From: Paracoccaceae bacterium
GTDB lineage: Bacteria > Pseudomonadota > Alphaproteobacteria > Rhodobacterales > Rhodobacteraceae
DNA length: 64,000 nt
Direction: 5' to 3'
Assembly (NCBI GenBank): GCA_009773375.1
Contig: WRPH01000006.1
Span: 62,001 to 126,000, forward strand
A program made the translations under genes and the position numbers. Positions 1 to 9,583 of this stretch are shown piece after piece; the first letter of the stretch is position 1; each line of letters opens with the position of its first letter. The notes under the pieces are model-generated. The model worked only from the letters and a program-made list of their open reading frames with translations. It had not been told where the DNA came from and did not search any database.

Positions 1-2256
1 GCCGCCCCGCGCGGGCCGCTGGAGGTCGCGGTAAAGGTGGAAGGGATCGCCAGTGGCGAAACCGCTTACGTTACCATCGCCACCGTCGATCAGGGCATTC
101 TGAACCTGACCGGTTTCCTGCCGCCAAACCCGCAGGACCACTACTTTGGTCAGCGCAAACTGGGCGTCGGCATCCGTGACATTTACGGTCGCCTCATCGA
201 CGGCATGAATGGTGCCGCAGGCGAAGTGCGTTCGGGTGGCGATGCGGGGGCGCAAGCGCGTCTGCAAGCCCCGCCGCCCACAGAAGAACTGGTTGCCTAT
301 TTCAGCGGCCCGATTGCCGTGGATGCCGATGGCTATGCCCGCACCGCGTTTGACCTGCCGTCATTCAATGGCACGGTAAAGGTGATGGCGGTGGCATGGT
401 CGAAAAAGGCCGTCGGCCAAGGCTATGCCGACGTGCTGGTGCGCGATCCGGTGGTGGTTACGGCGTCGTTGCCGCGCTTCCTGTCGCCCGGCGATGAAAG
501 CCGTCTGCTGCTGGAAATTGTCCACGCGACCGGGCCATCGGGTCGGATGAGCCTCGATGTTTCTTCTGCGGGTCTGACGCTTGGTGACGTGCCTTCTGGC
601 TTTGAACTGGGAGAAAAAGCCAAGGCCGTCTTCGCCATTCCGGTCAAAGCCGATGCTGTGGGCAATCAGACCATCGAGGTCGCGCTGACCACGCCAGAAG
701 GCAAGGCGCTGAAGAAAACCCTGACCGTTCCGGTTCAGATCAACGATCCCGCCGTGGTGCGGGTGTCGCGATTTGACCTGAAAAAAGGACAGGAATTCAC
801 CTTCGATTCCGCCGCTTTCGCTGGCCTTATCCCCGGCTCGGGCAAGGCCACGATGGCGGTTGGCCCCATCGCCCGCCTGAACGCTCCCGGTGTACTGGCA
901 GCGCTGGACGCCTACCCCTACGGCTGCACTGAACAGATCACCTCCAAGGCGCTGCCGCTGTTGTATTTCGACGAGGTTGCCGTCGCGATGGATCTGCCCG
1001 GCGCCGATAATCTGAAGCTGCGCGTTGAACAAGCCGTGGCCGAAGTGCTGACAAATCAGGCCTCGAACGGCTCGTTCGGGCTGTGGGGGCCGGTCGAAAA
1101 CGGCGGCGATATGTGGCTGGATGCGTTTGTGACCGATTTCCTCAGCCGGGCAAAGGCGCGCGGCTATCAGGTGCCGGATCAGGCCTTCCGCAACGCCTTG
1201 GACAATCTGCGCAATCAGGTGAACTACCAGTCCGATTTCGACAAGGGCGGCGAGGCTTTGGCCTACGCGCTGATGGTGCTGGCCCGCGAAGGTGCCGCCG
1301 CCGTGGGTGATCTGCGCTACTACGCCGATGTGAAAGGTGACGCCTTTGCTACCCCCACCGCAATGGCGCAACTGGGCGCGGCCTTGGCCAGCTATGGCGA
1401 CCAACCCCGCGCCGATGCGATGTTCCGCCGTGCGGGCGTCGCTTTGGATGCGCTGAAAGGCCCGGACAGCGAACAGATCTTCCGCGCTGATTACGGCACC
1501 AACTTCCGTGACGCCGCCGCAGTGCTGACCCTCGCCGTCGAGGCCGGGTCAAATGCGGTGGACCGCGAGGCGTTGACCGACCGCATCTCGGGCAGCACTG
1601 CGCTTTCGACTCAAGAGGCGACATGGGCGCTGCTGGCGGCGAATGCGCTGATTGATCGGGCCGGGGCGGATGGCATCACCATCGACGGCGCTGCGGCCAG
1701 CGGGCCGTTGGTCCAGGTGTTGGATGCGGCATCGACAGCGCCGGTTCTGGTGAAAAACACCGGCGCGGATACCACGCTGACGGTCACCACCTATGGTGTG
1801 CCAGCCGAGGCAGAACCAGCAGGCGGCACAGGATATGCTATCATGCGCAACTACTATACGATGGATGGTGAACCCGCGACACTGGATGGCATCACGGTGG
1901 GCACGCGGCTGATCACCGTGCTGGAGGTCACGCCGTTTGGTCGCGGCGAAGCCCGTCTGATGGTGTCGGACCCGCTGCCCGCCGGGTTTGAAATCGACAA
2001 CCCGAACCTGATCTCCAGCACAACCGAGGCCCTGTCGGGGCTGGGCTTGGAAACCGAGGTCGCGCATAGCGAGTTCCGCCAAGACCGTTTCCTGACCGCG
2101 ATTGACCGCTATGGCAACGAACCGTTCCGGCTGGCCTATGTGGTGCGTGCAATCTCGCCCGGCACCTTCCACCAGCCCGCCGCTTCGGTTGAAGACATGT
2201 ATCGGCCCGACCTGACCGGGCGGACCGACACCGGCAGCGTCACCATTTCAGAGTGA
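1..2256 (+). CDS. Alpha-2-macroglobulin family protein, 5' partial
   Basis: Bacterial alpha-2-macroglobulin, a periplasmic lipoprotein-type protease trap. The reading frame is open from base 1, so the N-terminal part lies outside the window; the ATG at 37 is internal. The thioester motif YGCTEQ is intact with its Cys codon at 925-927, followed by the alpha-helical thioester domain and a C-terminal receptor-binding-like domain (around 1860-2250). The conserved VDQGIL segment near codon 30 belongs to the preceding MG/A2M domain. The stop overlaps the start of pbpC. This a2m-pbpC pairing is common in Gram-negatives (YfhM with PbpC in E. coli) and fits a model in which the trap protects the envelope when peptidoglycan is breached. 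Family assignment is very secure; only the length is unknown. Confidence 0.95.
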   Translation, partial: AAPRGPLEVAVKVEGIASGETAYVTIATVDQGILNLTGFLPPNPQDHYFGQRKLGVGIRDIYGRLIDGMNGAAGEVRSGGDAGAQARLQAPPPTEELVAYFSGPIAVDADGYARTAFDLPSFNGTVKVMAVAWSKKAVGQGYADVLVRDPVVVTASLPRFLSPGDESRLLLEIVHATGPSGRMSLDVSSAGLTLGDVPSGFELGEKAKAVFAIPVKADAVGNQTIEVALTTPEGKALKKTLTVPVQINDPAVVRVSRFDLKKGQEFTFDSAAFAGLIPGSGKATMAVGPIARLNAPGVLAALDAYPYGCTEQITSKALPLLYFDEVAVAMDLPGADNLKLRVEQAVAEVLTNQASNGSFGLWGPVENGGDMWLDAFVTDFLSRAKARGYQVPDQAFRNALDNLRNQVNYQSDFDKGGEALAYALMVLAREGAAAVGDLRYYADVKGDAFATPTAMAQLGAALASYGDQPRADAMFRRAGVALDALKGPDSEQIFRADYGTNFRDAAAVLTLAVEAGSNAVDREALTDRISGSTALSTQEATWALLAANALIDRAGADGITIDGAAASGPLVQVLDAASTAPVLVKNTGADTTLTVTTYGVPAEAEPAGGTGYAIMRNYYTMDGEPATLDGITVGTRLITVLEVTPFGRGEARLMVSDPLPAGFEIDNPNLISSTTEALSGLGLETEVAHSEFRQDRFLTAIDRYGNEPFRLAYVVRAISPGTFHQPAASVEDMYRPDLTGRTDTGSVTISE

Positions 2257-4295
2257 TGCGCGCCCGCGTTCCCTTTGTTCTGGCGGCGGGTCTTTGGCTC
2301 GCCGCCTTTTCAAATGACAAACTGGATCAATGGGTTGCGGCGACGATCTTGCCGCCATTGCAGGTGGAAACCTCGGTCGAGGTGCTGGATCGCAACGGCG
2401 CTTTGCTGCGCGCTTATACAGTCGCAAATGGCCGTTGGCGGTTGGCGGTAGACCCTGCTGCGGTAGATCCCGATTTCGCCGCCGCGCTTTTGGCCTATGA
2501 AGACAAGCGCTTTTTCAACCATCACGGCGTTGACCCGCAAGCCCTGCTGCGCGCTGCCTTGCAGGCGGCGTGGAATGGCCATGTGATCTCGGGCGGATCC
2601 ACGCTGACGATGCAGGTGGCGCGGCTTTTGGAGGGTAGCGGCACCGGGCAGATGGCAGGCAAGCTGCGGCAGATGCGGCTGGCGCTGGCACTGGAACGGC
2701 GGCTGTCAAAACAGGAAATTCTGTCGCTTTATCTGCATCTTGCCCCCTATGGCGGCAATCTGGAAGGCATCCGCGCCGCCACACTTTCCTACTTCGGCAA
2801 GGAACCGCTGCGGCTGACCCCGGCCGAAGCCGCGCTGCTGGTGGCAATTCCGCAATCGCCCGAGGCCCGCCGCCCGGATCGTTCGGTGGAACGCGCAACC
2901 GAGGCAAGGGATCGCGTTTTGGCCCGCGCGCTTCGCGATGGGTTGATTGACGCAGAACAACTGCGCGCCGCGCGTAGCGAGGTCGTGCCCGGCAAACGCC
3001 GCCCTTTCCCGGCCTTGGCCCCCCATATGTCCGACCGCATCATGGCGGAAGAGGCCGGGCAAAAGCGACATCAGTTGACGCTGGAAAAGACCCTTCAAAG
3101 CAAACTGGAACGGCTGGCGTCTGAGGTCGTCGCAGGCCATGGCGACCGGCTACAGGTGGCGATCGTGGTGGCGGATCACGGTTCGGGCGAGATGCTGGCC
3201 TCGGTCGGTTCCGCCGCTTTCAAAGCCGACGCGCGCGCGGGTTTCGTAGATATGACGCGCGCCATCCGTAGCCCTGGATCGACGCTCAAGCCCTTGATAT
3301 ATGGGATGGCTTTTGATGAAGGCCTTGGCCATCCGGAAACCTTGATCGAAGACAAGCCCAGCGATTTCAACGGCTACCGACCGCAGAACTTCGACAAACA
3401 CTTTCGCGGCACGATCCGGCTGCGCGAGGCTTTGCAGCAATCGCTGAACATTCCCGTCGTGGCGCTGACCGATGCTTTGGGGCCAGCAAAACTGCTGGCC
3501 GCGCTGGATAAGGCGGGCGTCAGATACGATCTTCCCGGCGGGCAACCGGGGCTGGCAATTGCCCTGGGTGGCATCGGCGTAAGCCTTGAAGGCATGGTGC
3601 AGCTTTACGCCAGCATCGCAAGGCGTGGAGTTTCGCTGCCACTAAGCCACCAGATGCAGGGCGAACATGTCGAAGGCCAGCGCGTGCTTTCTGCAACCGC
3701 CGCCTGGCAGGTGGGTGATATTCTGGCGGGCCTTGCGCCGCCGCCCGGTGCGCCCGAGAACCGCTTGGCCTACAAGACCGGCACCTCTTACGGCCATCGC
3801 GATGCTTGGGCGATTGGCTTTGACGGTCAGCATGTGATTGGCGTCTGGATGGGCAGGCCGGATGGCACACCAGTTCCGGGAGCGTTCGGTGCCGATCTGG
3901 CCGCCCCGGTGCTGTTTCAGGCCTTCGCGCGTCTGAAGCCCGCGCTTGACCAGCAGCCCGCAGCGCCTCCCGCTACCCTATTGGTGTCAAACGCACAATT
4001 GCCGCAGCCCTTGCAACATTTCCGCAGCCGTAATGCTGCCTTCGCGCCAGAAAAAGACGCCCCCGCCGTCGCATTCCCCCCCGATGGGGCCGAGGTGGAA
4101 CTGCTGCCCGAGGGCCTGCTTGTGCGGGTCAGCGGTGGCAAAGCCCCCTATACTTGGCTGGCCAATGGCGTGCCCGTCGCGGTTTCTTTGGGCGCACGCG
4201 AAACCATGCTGAACGCCTTGGGGCGCGGCTTTATCACCCTGTCGGTGATCGACGCCGAAGGTAGGTCAGCGCGCACAAAGGTTCGTGTGCGCTGA
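2256..4295 (+). CDS. pbpC: Penicillin-binding protein 1C, bifunctional transglycosylase/transpeptidase
   Basis: Class A PBP of the PBP1C type, acting in the periplasm on peptidoglycan. It starts with an N-terminal signal anchor, followed by a GT51 transglycosylase with EDKRFFNHHGVD (catalytic Glu) and GGSTLTMQ. The transpeptidase carries the SxxK motif STLK, the SxN motif SLN (about residue 395) and KTGTS (about residue 508). A C-terminal extension of about 90 residues matches the position of the PBP1C-specific BiPBP_C domain. The length of about 679 residues is normal for the family. ATG 2256 overlaps the upstream stop (TGATG); a GTG at 2253 would add one residue and cannot be excluded. It is translationally coupled to the alpha-2-macroglobulin gene. 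Confidence 0.95.
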   Translation: MRARVPFVLAAGLWLAAFSNDKLDQWVAATILPPLQVETSVEVLDRNGALLRAYTVANGRWRLAVDPAAVDPDFAAALLAYEDKRFFNHHGVDPQALLRAALQAAWNGHVISGGSTLTMQVARLLEGSGTGQMAGKLRQMRLALALERRLSKQEILSLYLHLAPYGGNLEGIRAATLSYFGKEPLRLTPAEAALLVAIPQSPEARRPDRSVERATEARDRVLARALRDGLIDAEQLRAARSEVVPGKRRPFPALAPHMSDRIMAEEAGQKRHQLTLEKTLQSKLERLASEVVAGHGDRLQVAIVVADHGSGEMLASVGSAAFKADARAGFVDMTRAIRSPGSTLKPLIYGMAFDEGLGHPETLIEDKPSDFNGYRPQNFDKHFRGTIRLREALQQSLNIPVVALTDALGPAKLLAALDKAGVRYDLPGGQPGLAIALGGIGVSLEGMVQLYASIARRGVSLPLSHQMQGEHVEGQRVLSATAAWQVGDILAGLAPPPGAPENRLAYKTGTSYGHRDAWAIGFDGQHVIGVWMGRPDGTPVPGAFGADLAAPVLFQAFARLKPALDQQPAAPPATLLVSNAQLPQPLQHFRSRNAAFAPEKDAPAVAFPPDGAEVELLPEGLLVRVSGGKAPYTWLANGVPVAVSLGARETMLNALGRGFITLSVIDAEGRSARTKVRVR

Positions 4296-4303
4296 CTTTG
4301 GTG

Positions 4304-5470
4304 TCAAACCCGCTCGATCGCCAAAGCGATGCCCTGCCCGCCCCCGATGCACATCGTGATCAGCGCGGTCTTGCCGCCGCTCCGCTCCAGTTCGGCCAAG
4401 GCCTTCGCGGTCAGAAGCGCGCCTGTCGCCCCAACCGGATGACCCAAGGCAATCGCCCCACCGTTCGGATTGACCCGCGCCGGATCCAGCCTCAAGGCCT
4501 GCGACACAGCCAGCGCCTGTGCAGCAAAAGCCTCGTTCGATTCCACCACATCAAAATCGGTGGGCTTGATCCCCAGCTTGGCACAAAGCGCCTGCACCGC
4601 CGGAATCGGGCCAAGCCCCATCACCTTCGGATCGCCCCCCGCTACCGCGTAGCCCATCACCCGCGCTCGTGGATGCAGCCCGGCCACATCGCCGCGCGCC
4701 AGCACTAAAGCCGCTGCGCCATCATTGATGCCCGAGGCATTGCCCGCCGTTACCGTGCCATCCTTGGCAAAAGCCGGACGCAACCCGGCCAAAGCCTGCG
4801 GGGTGGTGGCCTTCGGATGTTCATCCTGCGCAAAGATCGTCGCGCCTTTGCGGCCAGCAAGTTCAATCGGCACGATTTGATCCACAAAGCGCCCCTCGGC
4901 AATCGCCCGCGCCGCGCGGGTCTGGCTTTCCAGCGCAAAGGCGTCCTGCGCCTCGCGGGTAATGCCGTATTGCGCCGCCACGTTTTCAGCAGTGATGCCC
5001 ATGTGCCCGGTGCCAAACGGGCAGGTCAGTGCCCCGGTCATCATGTCAAGCATCCAGGTATCGCCCATCTTTTGCCCGAAACGCGCCGCCTGCACGGCAT
5101 AGGGCGCGCGGCTCATACATTCTGCACCGCCTGCCAAGGCGATCTGCGCATCGCCGAGCTGCAGCATTTGCACAGCTGAAACAATGGCTTGCGCACCAGA
5201 CCCACACAGCCGGTTCACGTTCATCGCCGGTGTGGTTTCCGGGATTCCCGCCTGCATCGCCGCCACACGCGACAAATACATGTCACGCGGCTCGGTGTTG
5301 ATGACATGACCGAAGACAACCGTGTCGATCTGGGCAGGCTCCACCCCGGCCCGCGTAATGGCGGCCTTGGCCGCACGGGTAGCGAGGTCAATTGGCGGCA
5401 GTGCAGACAAGGAACCACCGAAACCGCCGATGGCAGTTCGCACGGCAGAGAGGATGAAGATTTCGGTCAT
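4304..5470 (-). CDS. Acetyl-CoA acetyltransferase (thiolase, BktB/PhaA type)
   Basis: Type II thiolase of 388 residues, condensing or cleaving acyl-CoA and acetyl-CoA. The acylated nucleophile sits in NRLCGSGAQ near residue 88, the catalytic His in [11 protein letters not shown] near residue 345, and the second catalytic Cys in CIGGGQG near residue 375. All three are intact. It stands alone and converges on pbpC with an 8-base gap. The context (aromatic amino-acid catabolism nearby with fumarylacetoacetase) fits either acetoacetyl-CoA formation for polyhydroxyalkanoate or breakdown of short beta-ketoacyl-CoA. Sequence alone does not separate PhaA, AtoB and BktB, so no symbol is given. Confidence 0.92.
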   Translation of the reverse strand: MTEIFILSAVRTAIGGFGGSLSALPPIDLATRAAKAAITRAGVEPAQIDTVVFGHVINTEPRDMYLSRVAAMQAGIPETTPAMNVNRLCGSGAQAIVSAVQMLQLGDAQIALAGGAECMSRAPYAVQAARFGQKMGDTWMLDMMTGALTCPFGTGHMGITAENVAAQYGITREAQDAFALESQTRAARAIAEGRFVDQIVPIELAGRKGATIFAQDEHPKATTPQALAGLRPAFAKDGTVTAGNASGINDGAAALVLARGDVAGLHPRARVMGYAVAGGDPKVMGLGPIPAVQALCAKLGIKPTDFDVVESNEAFAAQALAVSQALRLDPARVNPNGGAIALGHPVGATGALLTAKALAELERSGGKTALITMCIGGGQGIALAIERV

Positions 5471-5802
5471 GGCGGCCTCAGAGGTTGGCGCGATCCGGCT
5501 GAGCGTCCGCGATTTCAGGAATACCGCACAAGTTTGCCATGATCCGCCCGATTTGCGGGAACAACGTCACGTCAATACCAACGCATCCGGCATCTTATAT
5601 CTGCGGCACTCGGCAAAGTTCGGCACCGATGATTTCAGGCCCATGGCCAAAGCGGTCAAGATAGGCTTAGGCGCTGCTGGTCTTACCGATAGCGTGGCTC
5701 TGCCCGTCAATAGCGGACGCCGCGCCCTGACAGGGTGCAGCAAGAATCGATGCCCATTGCGATAGCCTTGGCCACATCACCCCCAATAGGCGTAAGGCCC
5801 GG
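5471..5802. other. Intergenic stretch without recognisable gene
   Basis: A 332-base gap between the thiolase start and the 3' end of the MarR gene. Open frames here translate to low-complexity, unfamiliar peptides. The thiolase promoter should lie in the first 100 bases. No RNA gene, repeat or terminator with a convincing T-run was seen. Confidence 0.5.
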
Positions 5803-6225
5803 TCATTTTCCCTCCAGCAAGCGCAACAGACCGGCCCGAAACGCCGGTGCCTCTGCCCCCATTTGGGCGATCACTTGCGCCTGATAGGCATCGGCAATCG
5901 GCACGATCCGAGCGATCAGATCGCGCCCCTTTTCGGTCAACCGCATATCCAGCAACCGCCGATCCTCGGCGTTTTCGCGTTTTTCGATCAGACCCTGCAC
6001 CTCCAGCCGCGCAGCAGCACGGCTGACCTTGGATTTATCCATATCAACCCGCGCATGGATTTCCCGCACCGAGACTTGATCCGATTGCGCCAGATGCGCC
6101 AACACCCGCCATTCCGGGATCGTCAGGCCGAATTCGGCACGGTAACGATCGGCAAAACCTTTGGAAATCCGGCTCGACGCAACTGCCAGTTGGTAGGGCA
6201 GAAAGGCAGAAAGATCGAAAGTCAT
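5803..6225 (-). CDS. MarR family transcriptional regulator
   Basis: Winged-helix repressor of 140 residues. The recognition region reads VSVREIHARVDMDKSKVSRAAARLE and is followed by the wing, with the EDRR signature typical of MarR proteins. The start is placed at ATG 6225 because the frame upstream of it has no MarR similarity and runs into the promoter of the divergent gene. It is transcribed away from the MFS gene across a 114-base gap, the classic arrangement in which a MarR protein controls a neighbouring exporter and itself. The ligand is unknown. The regulatory link to the MFS gene is inferred from position only. Confidence 0.9.
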   Translation of the reverse strand: MTFDLSAFLPYQLAVASSRISKGFADRYRAEFGLTIPEWRVLAHLAQSDQVSVREIHARVDMDKSKVSRAAARLEVQGLIEKRENAEDRRLLDMRLTEKGRDLIARIVPIADAYQAQVIAQMGAEAPAFRAGLLRLLEGK

Positions 6226-6339
6226 GGCTGGCCTCATATTTTCTGCCAGCCTGACGCGGGATGCGCGAAATCGCAAGGTGGCGCAGTTGACAGTCTGATA
6301 GTGCCGGGGGAAACCAGACGCGGCAACCCGGAGGCCAGA

Positions 6340-7443
6340 GTGCGCGATCTGATCAAGACCAATTTGGCCCTGCTTTTGGTGGGCGTCGCCAGCTTTGTGC
6401 TGATGGGGGCCGGACAATCGTTGTATGGACCGGCGCTACCTGCGTTTTCGCGCGGCTTCGGCATCAGCCTCGGCACGGCTGGTCTGTTGGTTTCGGCGCA
6501 TTGGGTTGGCTGCGCCATCGGCGTTGCTGCCATGTTCATCTGGGGCCGTTTGATCACCCCCCGCGTGGTCGTCGTGGCAATGACGCTTGGTGCAGCCCTG
6601 ATGGCAACCGGCATGAGCTGGCTGATCACCATGGTTGGGGCCATGGCCTTTGGCGCGGGTTACGGCGGTGCTACGGTGGTGTTCAACCCGCGCATATTGC
6701 GGGCTTTTGGCCTGCGCGGCCCGGCCATGCTCAGTTTGCTCAATGCCACGTTCGGCATCGGTGCCATCGGCGCCCCCCTGGTCTTTGTGGCGCTGGGGAA
6801 CAACCCGGCGCTGACGTTCAGCCTATTTGCTGTATTTGGCGCACTTATCGTGGCCGGAGCCGGGGCAGTCGGAAGCGCGGAAGCAGCCACCATGAACGCG
6901 GCTTCAATCCCCTTTCACCTGCACTGGCCCGCATTGGTGTTCGGCATGGTGGCGATAAGCATAGAGGCCTGCCTGATTGGCCTTGGCCCCAGCGCCCTGA
7001 TCAAGGCTGGCGAAACCGAGGTTCAGGCCGCGCAACTGCTTTCAGCCTTTTTCATCGCCTTTCTTGCTGCACGGGTCTTGCTGATTTTCGTAGCCCACCG
7101 GATCGCCTCTTTCTCGCTTTACACTATCGCGGTTGCCGGAGCCTGCCTGTCTGCCCTGTCTGCCGCGCTTTGGCTGCCCGGACCCAGCTTTATCGCCATG
7201 GGGGTCTTCACCGGCATGTTCTTTCCCAGCGAATACGTCACCGCCTCGCGCAAGATGGGCGACGATCCGCGTGTCGCCCCCACCATCATCGCGGCGGGGC
7301 TGGTCGGCGGGATTTTCGCACCGCTGATTCTTGCTCCGATGTTGGAAAACATGAACGAACGCGGCTTTTTCTGGGTTATCGCCGCCATGGCTGGCGCGCT
7401 AAGCTTGGCAGCCATGGCTTCGCTGCGGTCGATGAACCGTTAG
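6340..7443 (+). CDS. MFS transporter
   Basis: Major facilitator superfamily permease of 367 residues with roughly twelve hydrophobic segments in two halves. The first half has the typical loop after the second helix (WGRLITPR). The frame is open far upstream, but a GTG at 6340 preceded by GGAGG (6330-6334) is the only start with a proper ribosome binding site and places a short cytoplasmic N-terminus before helix 1. It is slightly short for the family (usually 380-420), so the substrate class cannot be read. It is divergent from a MarR gene, which suggests inducible export of a small molecule. Confidence 0.88.
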   Translation: MRDLIKTNLALLLVGVASFVLMGAGQSLYGPALPAFSRGFGISLGTAGLLVSAHWVGCAIGVAAMFIWGRLITPRVVVVAMTLGAALMATGMSWLITMVGAMAFGAGYGGATVVFNPRILRAFGLRGPAMLSLLNATFGIGAIGAPLVFVALGNNPALTFSLFAVFGALIVAGAGAVGSAEAATMNAASIPFHLHWPALVFGMVAISIEACLIGLGPSALIKAGETEVQAAQLLSAFFIAFLAARVLLIFVAHRIASFSLYTIAVAGACLSALSAALWLPGPSFIAMGVFTGMFFPSEYVTASRKMGDDPRVAPTIIAAGLVGGIFAPLILAPMLENMNERGFFWVIAAMAGALSLAAMASLRSMNR

Positions 7444-7527
7444 CCGCGCGCTGATTGCAGTTCTGCGGTTCCCCCGATACGGTCGCCTTATCAGGCTGGC
7501 CTGAAAAGTTGGATTGGAGATTGCGCC

Positions 7528-8790
7528 GTGACGCTGATGAAAAGCTGGGTGGAAAGCGCGAACGCTGTCACCACCGATTTCCCGCTGAACAACCTGCCCT
7601 GCGGCGTATTTTCGACCGGCGATGAGCAGCCGCGCTGCGGCGTCGCCATCGGTAATTTCATCCTTGATATCAGCGCGCTAGAGGCCGAGGGCCTGCTGAA
7701 ACTTGCCGACGAGCCGCTGTTCGACGTGCCGTTCTGGAACGAACTGATGGAAGCTGGCCCCGAAGTCTGGGCCGATTTACGGGCGCAGGTGACCGCGATG
7801 TTGGCGGCAGGTGCCAGCAAGCGCTGGATCATCGAGGATCATCTGGTCCCGCTGGCGGATGCCACGCTGCACATGCCCTTCCTGATTTCCGAATATACCG
7901 ATTTTTACGCCGGTCGCCACCACGCCACCAACGTTGGCACAATGTTCCGCGGTGCAGAAAATGCGCTGCCGCCGAACTGGCTACATATTCCAATCGGGTA
8001 TAACGGCCGCGCATCCTCGGTCGTGGTTTCTGGCACCGAAGTGCGCCGCCCGTGGGGGCAATTGAAATCCCCCGACATGGAGACACCGATCTTTGCGCCA
8101 TCACAGCGGTTCGATATCGAATTGGAGATGGGCGCGATTGTCGGCCAGCCATCCGAGCTTGGCTATCCGGTGTCCGTCGCAGAGGCCGATGCGATGATCT
8201 TTGGCTATGTTCTGCTAAACGACTGGTCTGCAAGGGATATTCAGGCATGGGAATATCAGCCGCTCGGCCCGTTTCAAGCCAAGGCCACCGCGACAAGCAT
8301 CAGCCCATGGATCGTGATGAAGGCCGCGCTGGAACCATTCCGCGCCGCTACGCCCGCCCGCGAAGTGCCGCTTTTGCCGCATCTACAAGAACCCGGCCCG
8401 ATGCTTTACAACATTGCGCTTGAGGTAGGTTTGACACCTGAAGGCGGCACCGAGACGGTGATCAGCCGCACCAACTATGCCGAAATGTATTACTCTGCGG
8501 CGCAGCAACTGGCGCATCACACCACCAGTGGCTGTGCGATGAACGTCGGCGATCTGTTGGGCTCGGGCACGATTTCCGGACCGACCAAAGAGAGCCGCGG
8601 CAGTTTGCTGGAACTGTCCTGGGGCGGCAAGGAACCGTTCGCAATCGCAGGCGGCACCCGCAGCTTCATCGAGGATAACGACACCCTGACCCTGCGCGGC
8701 GCGGCACTTGGCGATGGTTACCGGATCGGCTTTGGCACTTGCACCGGCAAGGTAATTCCGGCGCTGAAAGACCCCTGGCAGCGGCGCTAA
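7528..8790 (+). CDS. fahA: Fumarylacetoacetase
   Basis: Last enzyme of tyrosine/homogentisate catabolism, splitting fumarylacetoacetate into fumarate and acetoacetate (EC 3.7.1.2) in the cytoplasm. The protein has 420 residues, the normal size. The active-site segment DFYAGRHHATNVG carries the catalytic His and first metal ligand Asp. The metal-binding segment LNDWSARDIQAWEYQPLG and the N-terminal SH3-like domain are recognisable. The start is GTG 7528, with a purine-rich site about ten bases upstream; ATG 7537 is a possible alternative. Homogentisate dioxygenase is not in the window, so the operon appears split. Its stop overlaps the stop of the convergent DUF2585 gene. Confidence 0.95.
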   Translation: MTLMKSWVESANAVTTDFPLNNLPCGVFSTGDEQPRCGVAIGNFILDISALEAEGLLKLADEPLFDVPFWNELMEAGPEVWADLRAQVTAMLAAGASKRWIIEDHLVPLADATLHMPFLISEYTDFYAGRHHATNVGTMFRGAENALPPNWLHIPIGYNGRASSVVVSGTEVRRPWGQLKSPDMETPIFAPSQRFDIELEMGAIVGQPSELGYPVSVAEADAMIFGYVLLNDWSARDIQAWEYQPLGPFQAKATATSISPWIVMKAALEPFRAATPAREVPLLPHLQEPGPMLYNIALEVGLTPEGGTETVISRTNYAEMYYSAAQQLAHHTTSGCAMNVGDLLGSGTISGPTKESRGSLLELSWGGKEPFAIAGGTRSFIEDNDTLTLRGAALGDGYRIGFGTCTGKVIPALKDPWQRR

Positions 8791-9356
8791 TGCTGCATCC
8801 AACCCTGCATTTGCCAGTCTTTGACTGCCTCTATCGGCGTGATCAGCATCAAGGTGTTCAACGCCAGCCCGTCGCGGACCATCCAGGTTGTGTAAGCCTC
8901 GGTTCCAAGCACAATGGCCACAGAGGCCCAGACTGGAACGGCGCTTGCCAGCCAGAAGCCCGCCAGCATGAACACGCTGTCAGCAACCGAGTTGATCACC
9001 GAGTCGCCATAGTAATCCAGCGATATCGTCACTTCGCGGAAGCGGTTGATCACGAAATCGGTGTTTTCACCAACCTCCCAGATCACTCCTGTCAGCATCG
9101 TGGCAACCATGCGCCACTGGAAACTTTTCTTGCGGGCGATCAGCCAAAACAGACCGTAAAACAGAATGCCGTGGTTCACATGGCCAAAGCTGTACCAATC
9201 AATCAGGTGCTGCGAGTTGCCCGAGGCAAACACATCGCCATACCACAGCGCCACATAGCCGCATTTGCAGATCAGCAGATGACCCATCCACCACAGGCCA
9301 AACGCTTGCATGACAGCCAAAATGGTAAGGACGGTAAAAGTCTTTTGGTTGATCAT
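8787..9356 (-). CDS. DUF2585 (UPF0314) family membrane protein
   Basis: Integral membrane protein of 189 residues with about five hydrophobic segments. It resembles the alphaproteobacterial DUF2585 family (segments WMGHLLICKCGY and HVNHGILFYG, and the motif WEVGENTDFVINRFRE). The function is unknown. ATG 9356 is chosen because the 21 residues that an upstream start would add are not membrane-like. It overlaps fahA convergently by 4 bases. Confidence 0.85.
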   Translation of the reverse strand: MINQKTFTVLTILAVMQAFGLWWMGHLLICKCGYVALWYGDVFASGNSQHLIDWYSFGHVNHGILFYGLFWLIARKKSFQWRMVATMLTGVIWEVGENTDFVINRFREVTISLDYYGDSVINSVADSVFMLAGFWLASAVPVWASVAIVLGTEAYTTWMVRDGLALNTLMLITPIEAVKDWQMQGWMQH

Positions 9357-9583
9357 GGGGCGGCCAGCGTTCGAAACCTGCATTTCGCACAGAAGATCGG
9401 TTGAGGATAGAAATCGCAAAGGCTTTCGTGTCTCGGCGCGATCTTTCAGAAAGAAAGTTCACGTTTCCCGAAATCGGCGACGCGACTTGCACCCTGCCCC
9501 GTAACTGAACGCGACCGGTAAACGTGGCCTGCCTTTCAGGGCGGGCACAATATGACCAAATATTCAGATGGCCTGCAAAATCG

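Noticed and set aside
361-1404. Long minus-strand frame antisense to the alpha-2-macroglobulin gene
   Set aside because: High-GC shadow of a certain gene: His/Gln/Arg-rich translation without motifs.
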